This document shows positions 17,137 to 24,476 of a DNA stretch of 35,228 nucleotides, one piece after another. This stretch comes from Comamonas sp. lk (lineage in GTDB: Bacteria; Pseudomonadota; Gammaproteobacteria; Burkholderiales; Burkholderiaceae_C). The translations under genes were made by a program, and so were the position numbers. The notes below the pieces were generated by a model, which did no database searches, was not told the origin of the DNA, and saw nothing but the letters and a program-made list of their open reading frames with translations. The first letter of the stretch is position 1, and every line of letters starts with the position of its first letter. Location of the stretch: NCBI GenBank assembly GCA_945865425.1, contig CAMBFN010000005.1, forward strand, positions 1 to 35,228, given 5' to 3'.

Positions 17137-18060
17137 ATGAGCACGAATAGCCAGATGTTGGACGCAATTTTCAATGAGGGTGAACGTCTGGTTCCGGGAG
17201 AAACTCACGGCCGAGATGAAGTGGTTCGTCACAAAAGCGGTTATAAACTGTTTCGCGATATTATCGAATCCGACATCTTACGAGATCCATCAATGCTTAA
17301 GGACGGCATCAAGATCCTGGACATTGGCTGTGGCACCGGGCACGGGACATTCATGCTTGGAGACATTTTAGGCGCCAAAATTGTAGGTATCGATTCAAGC
17401 ATCGAGTCAATTCAGTATGCACTAGGTAACTACGGCGCGAAAAACATTCAGTATGTACACGGCGACGCTGAGTCGTGGGTGCGCGAAGCTCATACATTCG
17501 ACTACGTTGTTTCACGCCATGCGCTGGAACACGTAGTGGACGGGCTGAACTTTGCGCTGAAAGTGTCCTGGCGGAAGCGGCTAATGGTAAACGTTCCATT
17601 TAACGAGGGGGACGGCAATGTTCATCACCTCGTTCACTGGATCAAAGAGCAGCATTTCGAGGCCTATCCAAATAAAGAATTCTTATACGAAGGACTCGAT
17701 GGCGTTACTGAATTGATGCGTACAGAGGAGAATCCGCCAAATTCGATACTTTGTGTCTCGAGTGCGCCCGCGCTCAACCCTGTTCGGGGGCTTTTCGAAT
17801 TTCCTATTGCGGCGTGGAAGCCCGAGTTTTTGCAAAACCTAGGTATTCAGGCTATTGAGTCGAATATTGAAGAGCGTGAGGGCGCTTTGAAACAGCTTGA
17901 GGCAATGCTAATTAGCAGACAAAGCGTTCTTGACGCGCACGAGGGCGCATTGAAACAGCTTGAGGCAATACTAATTGGCAGACAAAGTATTCTTGACGAG
18001 CACGAGCGCGCATTGAAGCAACTTGCGGACGCGCTTACTCTACTAAGGAAAAGTTCATGA
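17137..18060 (+). CDS. SAM methyltransferase with C-terminal coiled-coil repeats; candidate chain terminator
   Basis: 307 aa from ATG 17137, which has GAGAGAAATA just upstream; a longer reading from 17083 would overlap the epimerase. Residues 60-70 carry the SAM loop ILDIGCGTGHG, followed by IVGIDSSIESIQYA and VVSRHALEHVVDGL, a class I methyltransferase with an intact core. Residues 248-300 are two and a half copies of a 21-residue (three-heptad) unit, EGALKQLEAMLISRQSVLD and so on, predicting a short coiled coil. The gene overlaps the downstream two-domain GT2 (ATGA) and is followed by Wzm/Wzt. In E. coli O8/O9a the methyltransferase WbdD, joined to a coiled coil, caps the chain and sets its length. 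A similar role here is an inference; there is no kinase domain. Confidence 0.85.
   Translation: MSTNSQMLDAIFNEGERLVPGETHGRDEVVRHKSGYKLFRDIIESDILRDPSMLKDGIKILDIGCGTGHGTFMLGDILGAKIVGIDSSIESIQYALGNYGAKNIQYVHGDAESWVREAHTFDYVVSRHALEHVVDGLNFALKVSWRKRLMVNVPFNEGDGNVHHLVHWIKEQHFEAYPNKEFLYEGLDGVTELMRTEENPPNSILCVSSAPALNPVRGLFEFPIAAWKPEFLQNLGIQAIESNIEEREGALKQLEAMLISRQSVLDAHEGALKQLEAILIGRQSILDEHERALKQLADALTLLRKSS
17878..18036 (+). repeat. 63-base tandem repeat inside the methyltransferase gene
   Basis: Unit 1 is 17878-17940, unit 2 is 17941-18003 and a partial third unit of 33 bases is 18004-18036. Units 1 and 2 agree at 57 of 63 bases by my count. Each unit encodes 21 residues, exactly three heptads, with Leu at positions 4, 11 and 18 on one face. 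Gain or loss of units would keep both the frame and the coiled-coil register. Confidence 0.9.
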
Positions 18061-19817
18061 AACAACAGGCCACGCCAGATTTTCAGCCGCTGGTTTCAAT
18101 CGTGATTCCCGTTTACAACGGTGTCAACTACATGCGCGAGGCGATAGATAGTGCCTTGGCGCAGACTTATAAAAATCTGGAAATTATTGTCATTAACGAC
18201 GGCTCCAAAGACGACGGGCAAACCGACGCGATTGCCCAAAGCTATGGCGACAAAATCCGTTATTTCTGCAAGGAAAATGGTGGCTGTGCTTCCGCGCTCA
18301 ATCTTGGTATCGCCAATATGCGCGGCGCGTATTTTTCTTGGCTCAGTCATGATGACCGCTATATGCCGGAAAAGGTGGCTCGCCAAATCAATTTACTTGC
18401 CACATTGACTGATAAAGAAACCATTATTTACGGCGGATACGAAGTAATAAATACCGAATCACAACCACAATATACGGTGCGCCCGGACTCCGTTTTATCG
18501 CCGCAAAAACGCAATATTCCGCTACTACCCTTGTTGCGCGGTCTGATCCACGGTTGTTCGCTGTTGATCCCGAAAAAATATTTTGACGAAATCGGCGTGT
18601 TCGATGTAAACCTACCCTCCACTCAGGATTACGCCCTGTGGTTTGATATGTTCCGCGTTGCCTCTTTGCATTTTGACCCGGAAATTCTGATCCAATCGCG
18701 GGTGCACCCCGACCAAGGCACGAACAAAATTGACAAACATATTGACGAATGCAACGCCCTGTGGTGCGGTTTTTTAACCAAGCTCACCGAAGTTGAAATG
18801 ACCGCGATGGAAGGTTCACCCTATAACTTTTTAACCAGCACTGCTCAATTTCTCGCTGATACACCGTACAAAGATGCGCACCAACTGGCTCTGCAAATGG
18901 TCGAAGACTGCAAAGGCGGCACTAAAATTTCGGTCATCATCCCGTTTTATAACCACGTCGCCTGGACGATAGAAGCAATACGCAGTGTACAGACGCAAAG
19001 CTACCAACAATTTGAAATCCTGTTAATTGATGACGGCTCTACCGACGATTTGGCACCGTTGCTTGAATTCATCACAATCGATCCGCGCATCAAGTATTTC
19101 CGCCAAGACAACGGCGGGCCGGCCAAAGCCAGGAATAACGGCATTGATCGCGCAACGGGTAGTTATATTGCTTTTCTCGACGCCGATGACTTATTTTGTC
19201 CGGCGAAATTGGAAACCCAGCTTAGTTACATGCAAGAACGCGGTCTGGTGTTCTCGCATACCTCCTACTCTCGCATGGACTTGGAGGGCAATGTCATCGG
19301 ATCGATCTCCTCAGGCACTTTAAGCGGCAATGTTTTTCCCGGCATTATGGCTTCCTGCCCGATCGCTATGCCAACGGTCATGGCGCGCGCCGATATTTTC
19401 AAAAAAAATCGGTTTCCCGAGCATTTTGAAATTGCTGAAGACGTGTGTTTATGGATTTGCATCGCCAGCAAATACGAAATCGGTGGCATAGATGGCGTGT
19501 TTTCAAAAGTGCGCGTCGGGCCCAACACTGCCGCACTTAACAAGCGCAAGCAAGCGATGGGCTATGTCAATATCGCGTTTTTCATCATTCACGATCCTTA
19601 CCTTGCTCAATTCGAGCGGCAAATCAAATCGTTGTTGCTCGATACGACGGATATGTTTGCCAATGCTTTTTCACCACAACCGACAGCAGTGATTCCAGCC
19701 ACGGCGCCAAGTCAACCGACACCTCATCCATCGGCTTTGCGTAAAGTAGCCACCTCGCTCAAACATCACGGCCTGCGCGTTACTTGGCAACGCATCTACC
19801 GCCGGTTAGGGTGGTAA
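18057..19817 (+). CDS. Two-domain family 2 glycosyltransferase, candidate chain polymerase
   Basis: A 586-aa protein with two complete GT-A domains in tandem. Domain 1 (about 12-240): VSIVIPVYNGVNYMREAIDS, IIVINDGSKDDGQTD and FSWLSHDDRYMPEKV. Domain 2 (about 290-510): ISVIIPFYNHVAWTIEAIRS, LLIDDGSTDDLAPLL, AKARNNGIDRATGSYIAFLD and DADDLFCPAKLE. A Pro/Thr/Ala-rich linker (around 540-560) leads to a basic amphipathic tail ending RIYRRLGW. Multi-domain transferases that alternate linkages are typical chain-extending enzymes of ABC-exported glycans. Position between a candidate terminator and Wzm/Wzt fits that role. The start overlaps the methyltransferase stop (ATGA). Donors are unknown. Confidence 0.9.
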   Translation: MKQQATPDFQPLVSIVIPVYNGVNYMREAIDSALAQTYKNLEIIVINDGSKDDGQTDAIAQSYGDKIRYFCKENGGCASALNLGIANMRGAYFSWLSHDDRYMPEKVARQINLLATLTDKETIIYGGYEVINTESQPQYTVRPDSVLSPQKRNIPLLPLLRGLIHGCSLLIPKKYFDEIGVFDVNLPSTQDYALWFDMFRVASLHFDPEILIQSRVHPDQGTNKIDKHIDECNALWCGFLTKLTEVEMTAMEGSPYNFLTSTAQFLADTPYKDAHQLALQMVEDCKGGTKISVIIPFYNHVAWTIEAIRSVQTQSYQQFEILLIDDGSTDDLAPLLEFITIDPRIKYFRQDNGGPAKARNNGIDRATGSYIAFLDADDLFCPAKLETQLSYMQERGLVFSHTSYSRMDLEGNVIGSISSGTLSGNVFPGIMASCPIAMPTVMARADIFKKNRFPEHFEIAEDVCLWICIASKYEIGGIDGVFSKVRVGPNTAALNKRKQAMGYVNIAFFIIHDPYLAQFERQIKSLLLDTTDMFANAFSPQPTAVIPATAPSQPTPHPSALRKVATSLKHHGLRVTWQRIYRRLGW

Positions 19818-19820
19818 ACC

Positions 19821-20630
19821 ATGCAGATGCAGTTTGTCCCCAAAGCCTTAAGCGACATTTACCGCTACCGTAATCTGTTGTACCAACTGATAAAGCGCGA
19901 CATAACTTCGCGTTATCAAGGTACATTCATCGGCATTGCCTGGTCGTTCTTTTTTCCGCTACTCACGCTGGCGGTTTATGCGCTGGTCTTTGGGATCATC
20001 CTCACGCCGCGCTGGCCCAATATTTCCGACCCGTCCATGTTTACGCTGATTTTGTTTTCTGGACTTTTGGTTTTCAACTTTTTCGCCGAATGCGCGAGTC
20101 GTGCGCCCAGTCTGATAATCGCCAATGCCAATTACGTCAAGAAAGTCGTGTTCCCGGTTGGTTTGCTAATCTGGATACCGATCGGCACGGCGCTATTCCA
20201 CTTGCTGCTCGGCTTAGTCGCTTGGAGCTTGCTGGTCATTGTCCTTGGTGGGCAACTCCACTGGACACTCATGTTAATCCCCTTTGTTTTGTTGCCCCTC
20301 GTCATCCTTACCGCAGGTGTCAGTTGGTTTTTAGCGTCTTTTGGCGTATTCGTCCGTGATGTCGGCCAAGTAATCAGCGTTTCCGTGCAACTCTTGATGT
20401 ACCTTGGGCCTATCATTTATCCGCGCGAAGTGTTGCCCAAAGACTACCAATGGCTGATGAGCCTTAACCCTATAACTATCCCTGCGGAGCAATTTCGCAA
20501 CCTGCTCAACATGGGTGTGTCGCCGGATTGGCAATCCCTAGGTTATTACACGCTAGCTGCCTTAGCCATTGCCTGGCTTGGCAAACTATTTTTTGATAAA
20601 ACTCGTCATGGATTCGCCGATGTTATCTGA
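19821..20630 (+). CDS. wzm: Polysaccharide ABC transporter, permease subunit
   Basis: A 269-aa membrane protein of the ABC-2 type with about six helices, for example IAWSFFFPLLTLAVYALVFG and LLGLVAWSLLVIVLGG. The N-terminal RDITSRYQGTFIGIAWSFFF (an R-Y-x(3)-x-L/I-G-x-x-W pattern) and the mid-protein ASFGVFVRDVGQVISVSVQL are conserved in Wzm/KpsM/TagG permeases. It exports complete lipid-linked chains across the inner membrane together with Wzt. The start ATG 19821 is four bases after the GT2 stop (ATG 19827 is also possible); the end overlaps wzt by 23 bases. A Wzx flippase is encoded 13 kb upstream, an unusual combination. Confidence 0.94.
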   Translation: MQMQFVPKALSDIYRYRNLLYQLIKRDITSRYQGTFIGIAWSFFFPLLTLAVYALVFGIILTPRWPNISDPSMFTLILFSGLLVFNFFAECASRAPSLIIANANYVKKVVFPVGLLIWIPIGTALFHLLLGLVAWSLLVIVLGGQLHWTLMLIPFVLLPLVILTAGVSWFLASFGVFVRDVGQVISVSVQLLMYLGPIIYPREVLPKDYQWLMSLNPITIPAEQFRNLLNMGVSPDWQSLGYYTLAALAIAWLGKLFFDKTRHGFADVI

Positions 20631-21978
20631 AGAAAAACCACTCATTCGTGTCCATGGGTTAAGTAAGAGCTACGAGATTTACCCCAAGTCGGCTGATCGC
20701 ATAAAACAAAGCCTCTGGGGCAACAATAAACGCCGTTACTATCGCGATTTCCATGCCCTATCCCATGTTTCGTTTGAAGTCTATCGGGGTGCATCCTTTG
20801 CGGTGATTGGCAAAAACGGTGCAGGTAAAAGCACGCTGCTGCAACTGATTACCGGCACCCTGGAGCCGACCGCTGGCACAATAGAAGTCAATGGCAAAGT
20901 CGCCGCCGTACTCGAACTTGGCGCCGGCTTCAACATGGAGTATTCCGGGCGGGAAAATATAGAACTCTACTGCAACTTACTGATGATGCCACCCAGTGCC
21001 ATCAAAGCGCGTTTCGATCAAATAGTCGCCTTTTCCGAACTCGAAGATTTTATCGACCAGCCCTTAAAAACTTACTCCAGCGGCATGGTCGCACGCCTTG
21101 CATTTTCTGTCATAGCCCACGTCGATGCAGATATTCTAATTATCGACGAAGCATTGTCGGTGGGTGATGCTTCGTTCTCGCAAAAGTGTATGCGTTTTCT
21201 ACATGAATTCGTAAAACACGGCAGTATCTTCTTTGTCAGTCACGACCTTAGTGCAGTCAAACGCTTTTGCGACAGCGCTATGTGGCTAGAGCACGGCAAA
21301 GTACGCGCATTCGGCGAATCTGCAAAGGTATGCGATGCCTACATGGCTGACATATACCCCAACGAAACGCAGAGCGACGTCACCGGCAGCAAACCGGTGC
21401 TTACGGCGCTAGAGCCGGAAATGCGCGTGGTTAAACCCACGCATGCAAGCAATAGTGAAGCGGTAGACAAAGGCGCACAGCATCTTGCCGGCTTCAACTT
21501 TAACCCCAACTCTGCAGCCTTTGGCAATGGAGGTGCCGAAATCATTGGTGTCGGGTTAACAGGCATCGAGGGTCGCGCACTGAGTCATTGCGAAGGGCAG
21601 ACTTTGGTTCAGGTCAGCGTCAAAGCGCGCGCCATTCAAACCGTTGATCGCCCTATTCTTGGCTTTTTCATCAAAGACCGCCTTGGTCAAGCGCTATTTG
21701 GTGCCAACACTTATCGAGCCTATGAAGGACAAACTCCCAGCATTGCAGCCGGACAGACGGTTGAAGCGGTTTTTAGCTTCAAAATGCCTACACTCATGAT
21801 TGGCGATTATTCGGTCTGTGCAGCCATCGCGGATGGTACCTTGCAATCCCACACGCAACTTCATTGGTTGCATGACGCAGGCCTGTTCAAAGTCACTACA
21901 AGTAGCCTAGATGGGGTGCTGGTAGGCATACCTATGCAAGGCATTGAACTTAGGTGCATACAACCGGTTTTGCCCTAA
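20608..21978 (+). CDS. wzt: Polysaccharide ABC transporter, ATP-binding subunit with carbohydrate-binding domain
   Basis: 456 aa from ATG 20608 (ATG 20620 possible; an upstream reading from 20569 is unlikely). The nucleotide-binding domain has Walker A GKNGAGKST (68-76), the ABC signature region TYSSGMVARLAFS, Walker B ILIIDEALSVGDASF and the switch His in FVSHDLSAV. After a linker near residue 245-290, residues about 300-450 form an extra domain with FNPNSAAFGNGGAEIIGVGL and GDYSVCAAIADGTLQSHTQL, the Wzt C-terminal beta-sandwich fold. In E. coli O9a that domain recognises the terminal cap of the finished chain before export. Its presence here, next to a candidate capping methyltransferase, supports the same mechanism. 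The stop overlaps the GT4 remnant by one base. Confidence 0.94.
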   Translation: MDSPMLSEEKPLIRVHGLSKSYEIYPKSADRIKQSLWGNNKRRYYRDFHALSHVSFEVYRGASFAVIGKNGAGKSTLLQLITGTLEPTAGTIEVNGKVAAVLELGAGFNMEYSGRENIELYCNLLMMPPSAIKARFDQIVAFSELEDFIDQPLKTYSSGMVARLAFSVIAHVDADILIIDEALSVGDASFSQKCMRFLHEFVKHGSIFFVSHDLSAVKRFCDSAMWLEHGKVRAFGESAKVCDAYMADIYPNETQSDVTGSKPVLTALEPEMRVVKPTHASNSEAVDKGAQHLAGFNFNPNSAAFGNGGAEIIGVGLTGIEGRALSHCEGQTLVQVSVKARAIQTVDRPILGFFIKDRLGQALFGANTYRAYEGQTPSIAAGQTVEAVFSFKMPTLMIGDYSVCAAIADGTLQSHTQLHWLHDAGLFKVTTSSLDGVLVGIPMQGIELRCIQPVLP

Positions 21979-22253
21979 TGCCTATTGTTTTTTTCCGCAA
22001 CTTTAGTGCCTTTGGGCTTTACTGTATAAATCGAGGCGTAAATACGGGGCTACTTATCGAAATCACGCAGTTTGGCCTGCCAGTATTTGCATCTGAACCG
22101 GATGACGTGCGCGATGTGATTCAGCCTGCGGAAACTTTTGATCCAAACGCCCCTGTTTCAATTGCACGGGCAGTCAGGTACTTTCTCAAGAATCCTGAAC
22201 CTGCTGTTCAAATTCGTTCGGCTGAAGAATTTTTGGCAGAAATGCTCACATGA
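21978..22253 (+). pseudogene. 3' remnant of a family 4 glycosyltransferase
   Basis: An open frame of 91 codons from ATG 21978 to the stop at 22251-22253, overlapping wbuB by four bases. From about 22050 on it reads like the end of a GT4 donor domain: ITQFGLPVFASEPDDVRDVI, then ETFDPNAPVSIARAVRYFL. In intact enzymes this follows roughly 280 residues that are absent here. The first 25 or so residues after the ATG look unrelated. The remnant lies exactly where the Wzt gene ends, so the incoming cassette probably removed the 5' part. A short functional protein is conceivable but unlikely. Confidence 0.72.
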
Positions 22254-23482
22254 GAGTATTAATCTGGACACAGTATTTCTGGCCTGAAAATTTCCATATC
22301 AATACAGTCGCGCGTAGTCTCAAGGTAAAGGGAATTGAGGTCACGGTGTTGACCGGAAAACCCAATTACCCTGAAGGAAAAATATTCGATGGCTACAAGG
22401 CAGCGGGCATCCAGATGGAAGAGTATTCTGGGATCGAAGTGATTCGCATCCCCTTAAGGCAGCGAGGCAAAAATTCCGGAAAAGGAATGGCCCTTAATTA
22501 CCTTTCTTTCATAATTTCTGGCTATTTGTTCGCACCTTATGCTCTGCGTGGAAAAAAGTTTGATGCAGTTTTTGTTTATGCGCCTTCACCTCTACTGCAA
22601 GCACTTCCAGCGATTTATGTATCTTGGCTAAAGCGCGCGCCACTGGTGCTCTGGGTACAGGATATTTGGCCAGATGCGTTGGTGGCAACTGGGTTCATAA
22701 AAAATCGATGGATATTGGGTATGGTGGGGCTCGCCGTACGCTACATCTACCGGTTCTCTGATTCCATCCTGATTCAATCTGAAGGCTTTCGTGCGTCCGT
22801 AGAAAGCTGGACAAGCAAAAAGGAACGCATACGTTTTTTCCCGAATTCAGTTGAAGACGTATCACCTGATCTTACAAAGTCCACTGTAAATGTTCAGCTT
22901 GTAGAGGAAGTTGCAGCATGCTTCGCAGTCGTGTTCGCTGGAAACATTGGCAAAGCGCAATCTTGCGAAACAATTATTGAGGCGGCCAAATTATTGCAAA
23001 ACGTGGCTTGCATTAAGTTCTATTTGGTAGGTAGCGGCAGTATGGCTGATTCCATTCGTGAAAGCATTACGCACAGTGGATTAAAGAATGTGACGATGAC
23101 TGGTCAGGTGCCTGCTGAGGACATGTCTGTAATCTTTGCTTCGGCATCTGTTTTACTTTTAACCTTGCGAGATGATGCAGCTTTGTCATCAACTATTCCG
23201 TTCAAGCTTCAAAGCTACCTAGCAGCAGGAAAGCCGGTAATTGCTAGTTGTAACGGCGAGGCTGCGAGTGCTATAACCAAAGCAAACGCCGGGCTTGCTT
23301 GTTCGGCAGGTGACGCATCCGCATTGGCCGACGCGGTATTGAAACTTTTTCGGATGACACCCGAGGAACGCGTGGGTCTTGGGAAACATGGCCGCGATTA
23401 TTTTGAGGCGCATTACCGTTTACAAACCCGTGTAACGGAGCTAGTGACGCATTTCGACGATGTGGTTGCTCGGCATAGATGA
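22250..23482 (+). CDS. wbuB: Glycosyltransferase family 4, WbuB-like (L-amino-sugar transferase)
   Basis: A 410-aa GT4. It starts MRVLIWTQYFWPENFHINTV and carries TGKPNYPEGKIFDGY, VFVYAPSPLLQALPA and VLWVQDIWPDALVATG, a set typical of WbuB/WcaI-like proteins. The C-terminal half has VFAGNIGKAQSCETIIEAA and KLQSYLAAGKPVIAS. WbuB is commonly encoded beside the L-FucNAc or L-QuiNAc pathway genes and is thought to transfer that sugar. Here those genes (14100-17095) are separated from it by the export cassette. ATGA overlap with the GT4 remnant upstream; its own stop overlaps the start of the decayed epimerase. Confidence 0.9.
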   Translation: MRVLIWTQYFWPENFHINTVARSLKVKGIEVTVLTGKPNYPEGKIFDGYKAAGIQMEEYSGIEVIRIPLRQRGKNSGKGMALNYLSFIISGYLFAPYALRGKKFDAVFVYAPSPLLQALPAIYVSWLKRAPLVLWVQDIWPDALVATGFIKNRWILGMVGLAVRYIYRFSDSILIQSEGFRASVESWTSKKERIRFFPNSVEDVSPDLTKSTVNVQLVEEVAACFAVVFAGNIGKAQSCETIIEAAKLLQNVACIKFYLVGSGSMADSIRESITHSGLKNVTMTGQVPAEDMSVIFASASVLLLTLRDDAALSSTIPFKLQSYLAAGKPVIASCNGEAASAITKANAGLACSAGDASALADAVLKLFRMTPEERVGLGKHGRDYFEAHYRLQTRVTELVTHFDDVVARHR

Positions 23483-23831
23483 CCGGAGCGAATGTCGTGA
23501 GGGTTCTTTTAACAGGCACAAACGGTGTTGTAGGACAGGCGCTGTGTCGTCGGTTGTACCAAGACGAAAAGCATGAAGTCGGCGGAGCAGTAATAGGTGA
23601 TGTTAAATTTATTTCGGCATTGCGCACTAACTAATGGGTGAGATTCATTGATAAGCAAAATCTGCTTGCGCGTTGGATGGTGTGGATATTTATGTCCAAT
23701 TGGCTGATGGTGCGCATTTGATGCGATACACACATAATGATCCACTCACGGCAGACTTGGAGACCAAGAACTGCAGGACGCTGAATTCGGTACTGCAACC
23801 GGTGGTTGCGGGTGTCAGACGGTTAATTTAG
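23479..23831 (+). pseudogene. Decayed WbpV-like epimerase/reductase
   Basis: Two pieces in different frames show an SDR of the WbpV type. From ATG 23479 the first 51 codons give VLLTGTNGVVGQALCRRL, the N-terminal cofactor loop, before a stop at 23632. A second piece in another frame (about 23676-23831) gives IYVQLADGAHLMRYTHNDPL and VVAGVRRLI, matching VHLAARVHVM..DPLAEYRKDNVEATL..AAAAGIKRFV of the intact gene at 12415. The catalytic Ser, Tyr and Lys and the C-terminal two thirds are missing. ATGA coupling to wbuB and position before the initiating transferase show it was once an operon member. Frameshift plus truncation means it is not functional. Confidence 0.8.
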
Positions 23832-23897
23832 TTTGTCCCTCAAATCTCGCTGATCCGCTAAATCCTCACACGATGCGTCAATTTGCGTCTGCTTCAA

Positions 23898-24458
23898 ATG
23901 AAACGTGTAATCGATCTGATCCTAGTAATCACCGCTACCATTATTTTTCTTTTACCCCTGGCAACCATCGCCCTGGTCGTTCGCCTCACTTCCAAAGGCC
24001 CGGTCCTCTATTGGTCCGATAGAGTCGGCCGCAACAACCTGATATTCAGGATGCCAAAATTTCGCACCATGCGCACTGACACGCCAACGGTGGCGACCCA
24101 TATGTTGGATGATCCTGCGACTTGGCTCACCCCGGTAGGTGCATTCCTGCGCAAAAGCAGCCTCGATGAATTACCCCAGTTTTGGAGTATTTTGGTAGGC
24201 GACATGACTCTGGTGGGTCCCCGGCCAGCACTGTTTAATCAAGCGGATTTGATTGGCATGCGAACAGAGGTCGGTGTACATACCCTTACACCAGGTTTGA
24301 CAGGGTGGGCCCAGGTCAACGGGCGAGATGAGTTGCCAATTGCGCAGAAAGTTAAGTTTGATGCAGAGTACTTGTCGCGTCAAAGCTTTGCATTCGACAT
24401 CTATATCCTTTGGCTAACGGTGTTAAAGGTGGTACAGGGCGATGGTGTGACCCATTGA
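23898..24458 (+). CDS. Initiating sugar-phosphate transferase (PglC/WcaJ-type monotopic)
   Basis: A 186-aa protein, the minimal catalytic form of the polyprenyl-phosphate sugar-1-phosphate transferases. One N-terminal hydrophobic segment (IDLILVITATIIFLLPLATI) precedes the catalytic domain with FRMPKFRTMRTD, FLRKSSLDELPQFW, DMTLVGPRPAL and PGLTGWAQVNGRDEL. It should transfer a HexNAc-1-phosphate from a UDP-sugar to undecaprenyl phosphate, the first membrane step. Neighbouring WbpM and the WbpV-type reductase point to D-QuiNAc or D-FucNAc as substrate. ATG 23898 is preferred over TTG 23883 because MKRVIDL is the usual start. It lies 66 bases after the decayed epimerase. Confidence 0.92.
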   Translation: MKRVIDLILVITATIIFLLPLATIALVVRLTSKGPVLYWSDRVGRNNLIFRMPKFRTMRTDTPTVATHMLDDPATWLTPVGAFLRKSSLDELPQFWSILVGDMTLVGPRPALFNQADLIGMRTEVGVHTLTPGLTGWAQVNGRDELPIAQKVKFDAEYLSRQSFAFDIYILWLTVLKVVQGDGVTH

Positions 24459-24476
24459 CAATAATCTAAAAATGAC

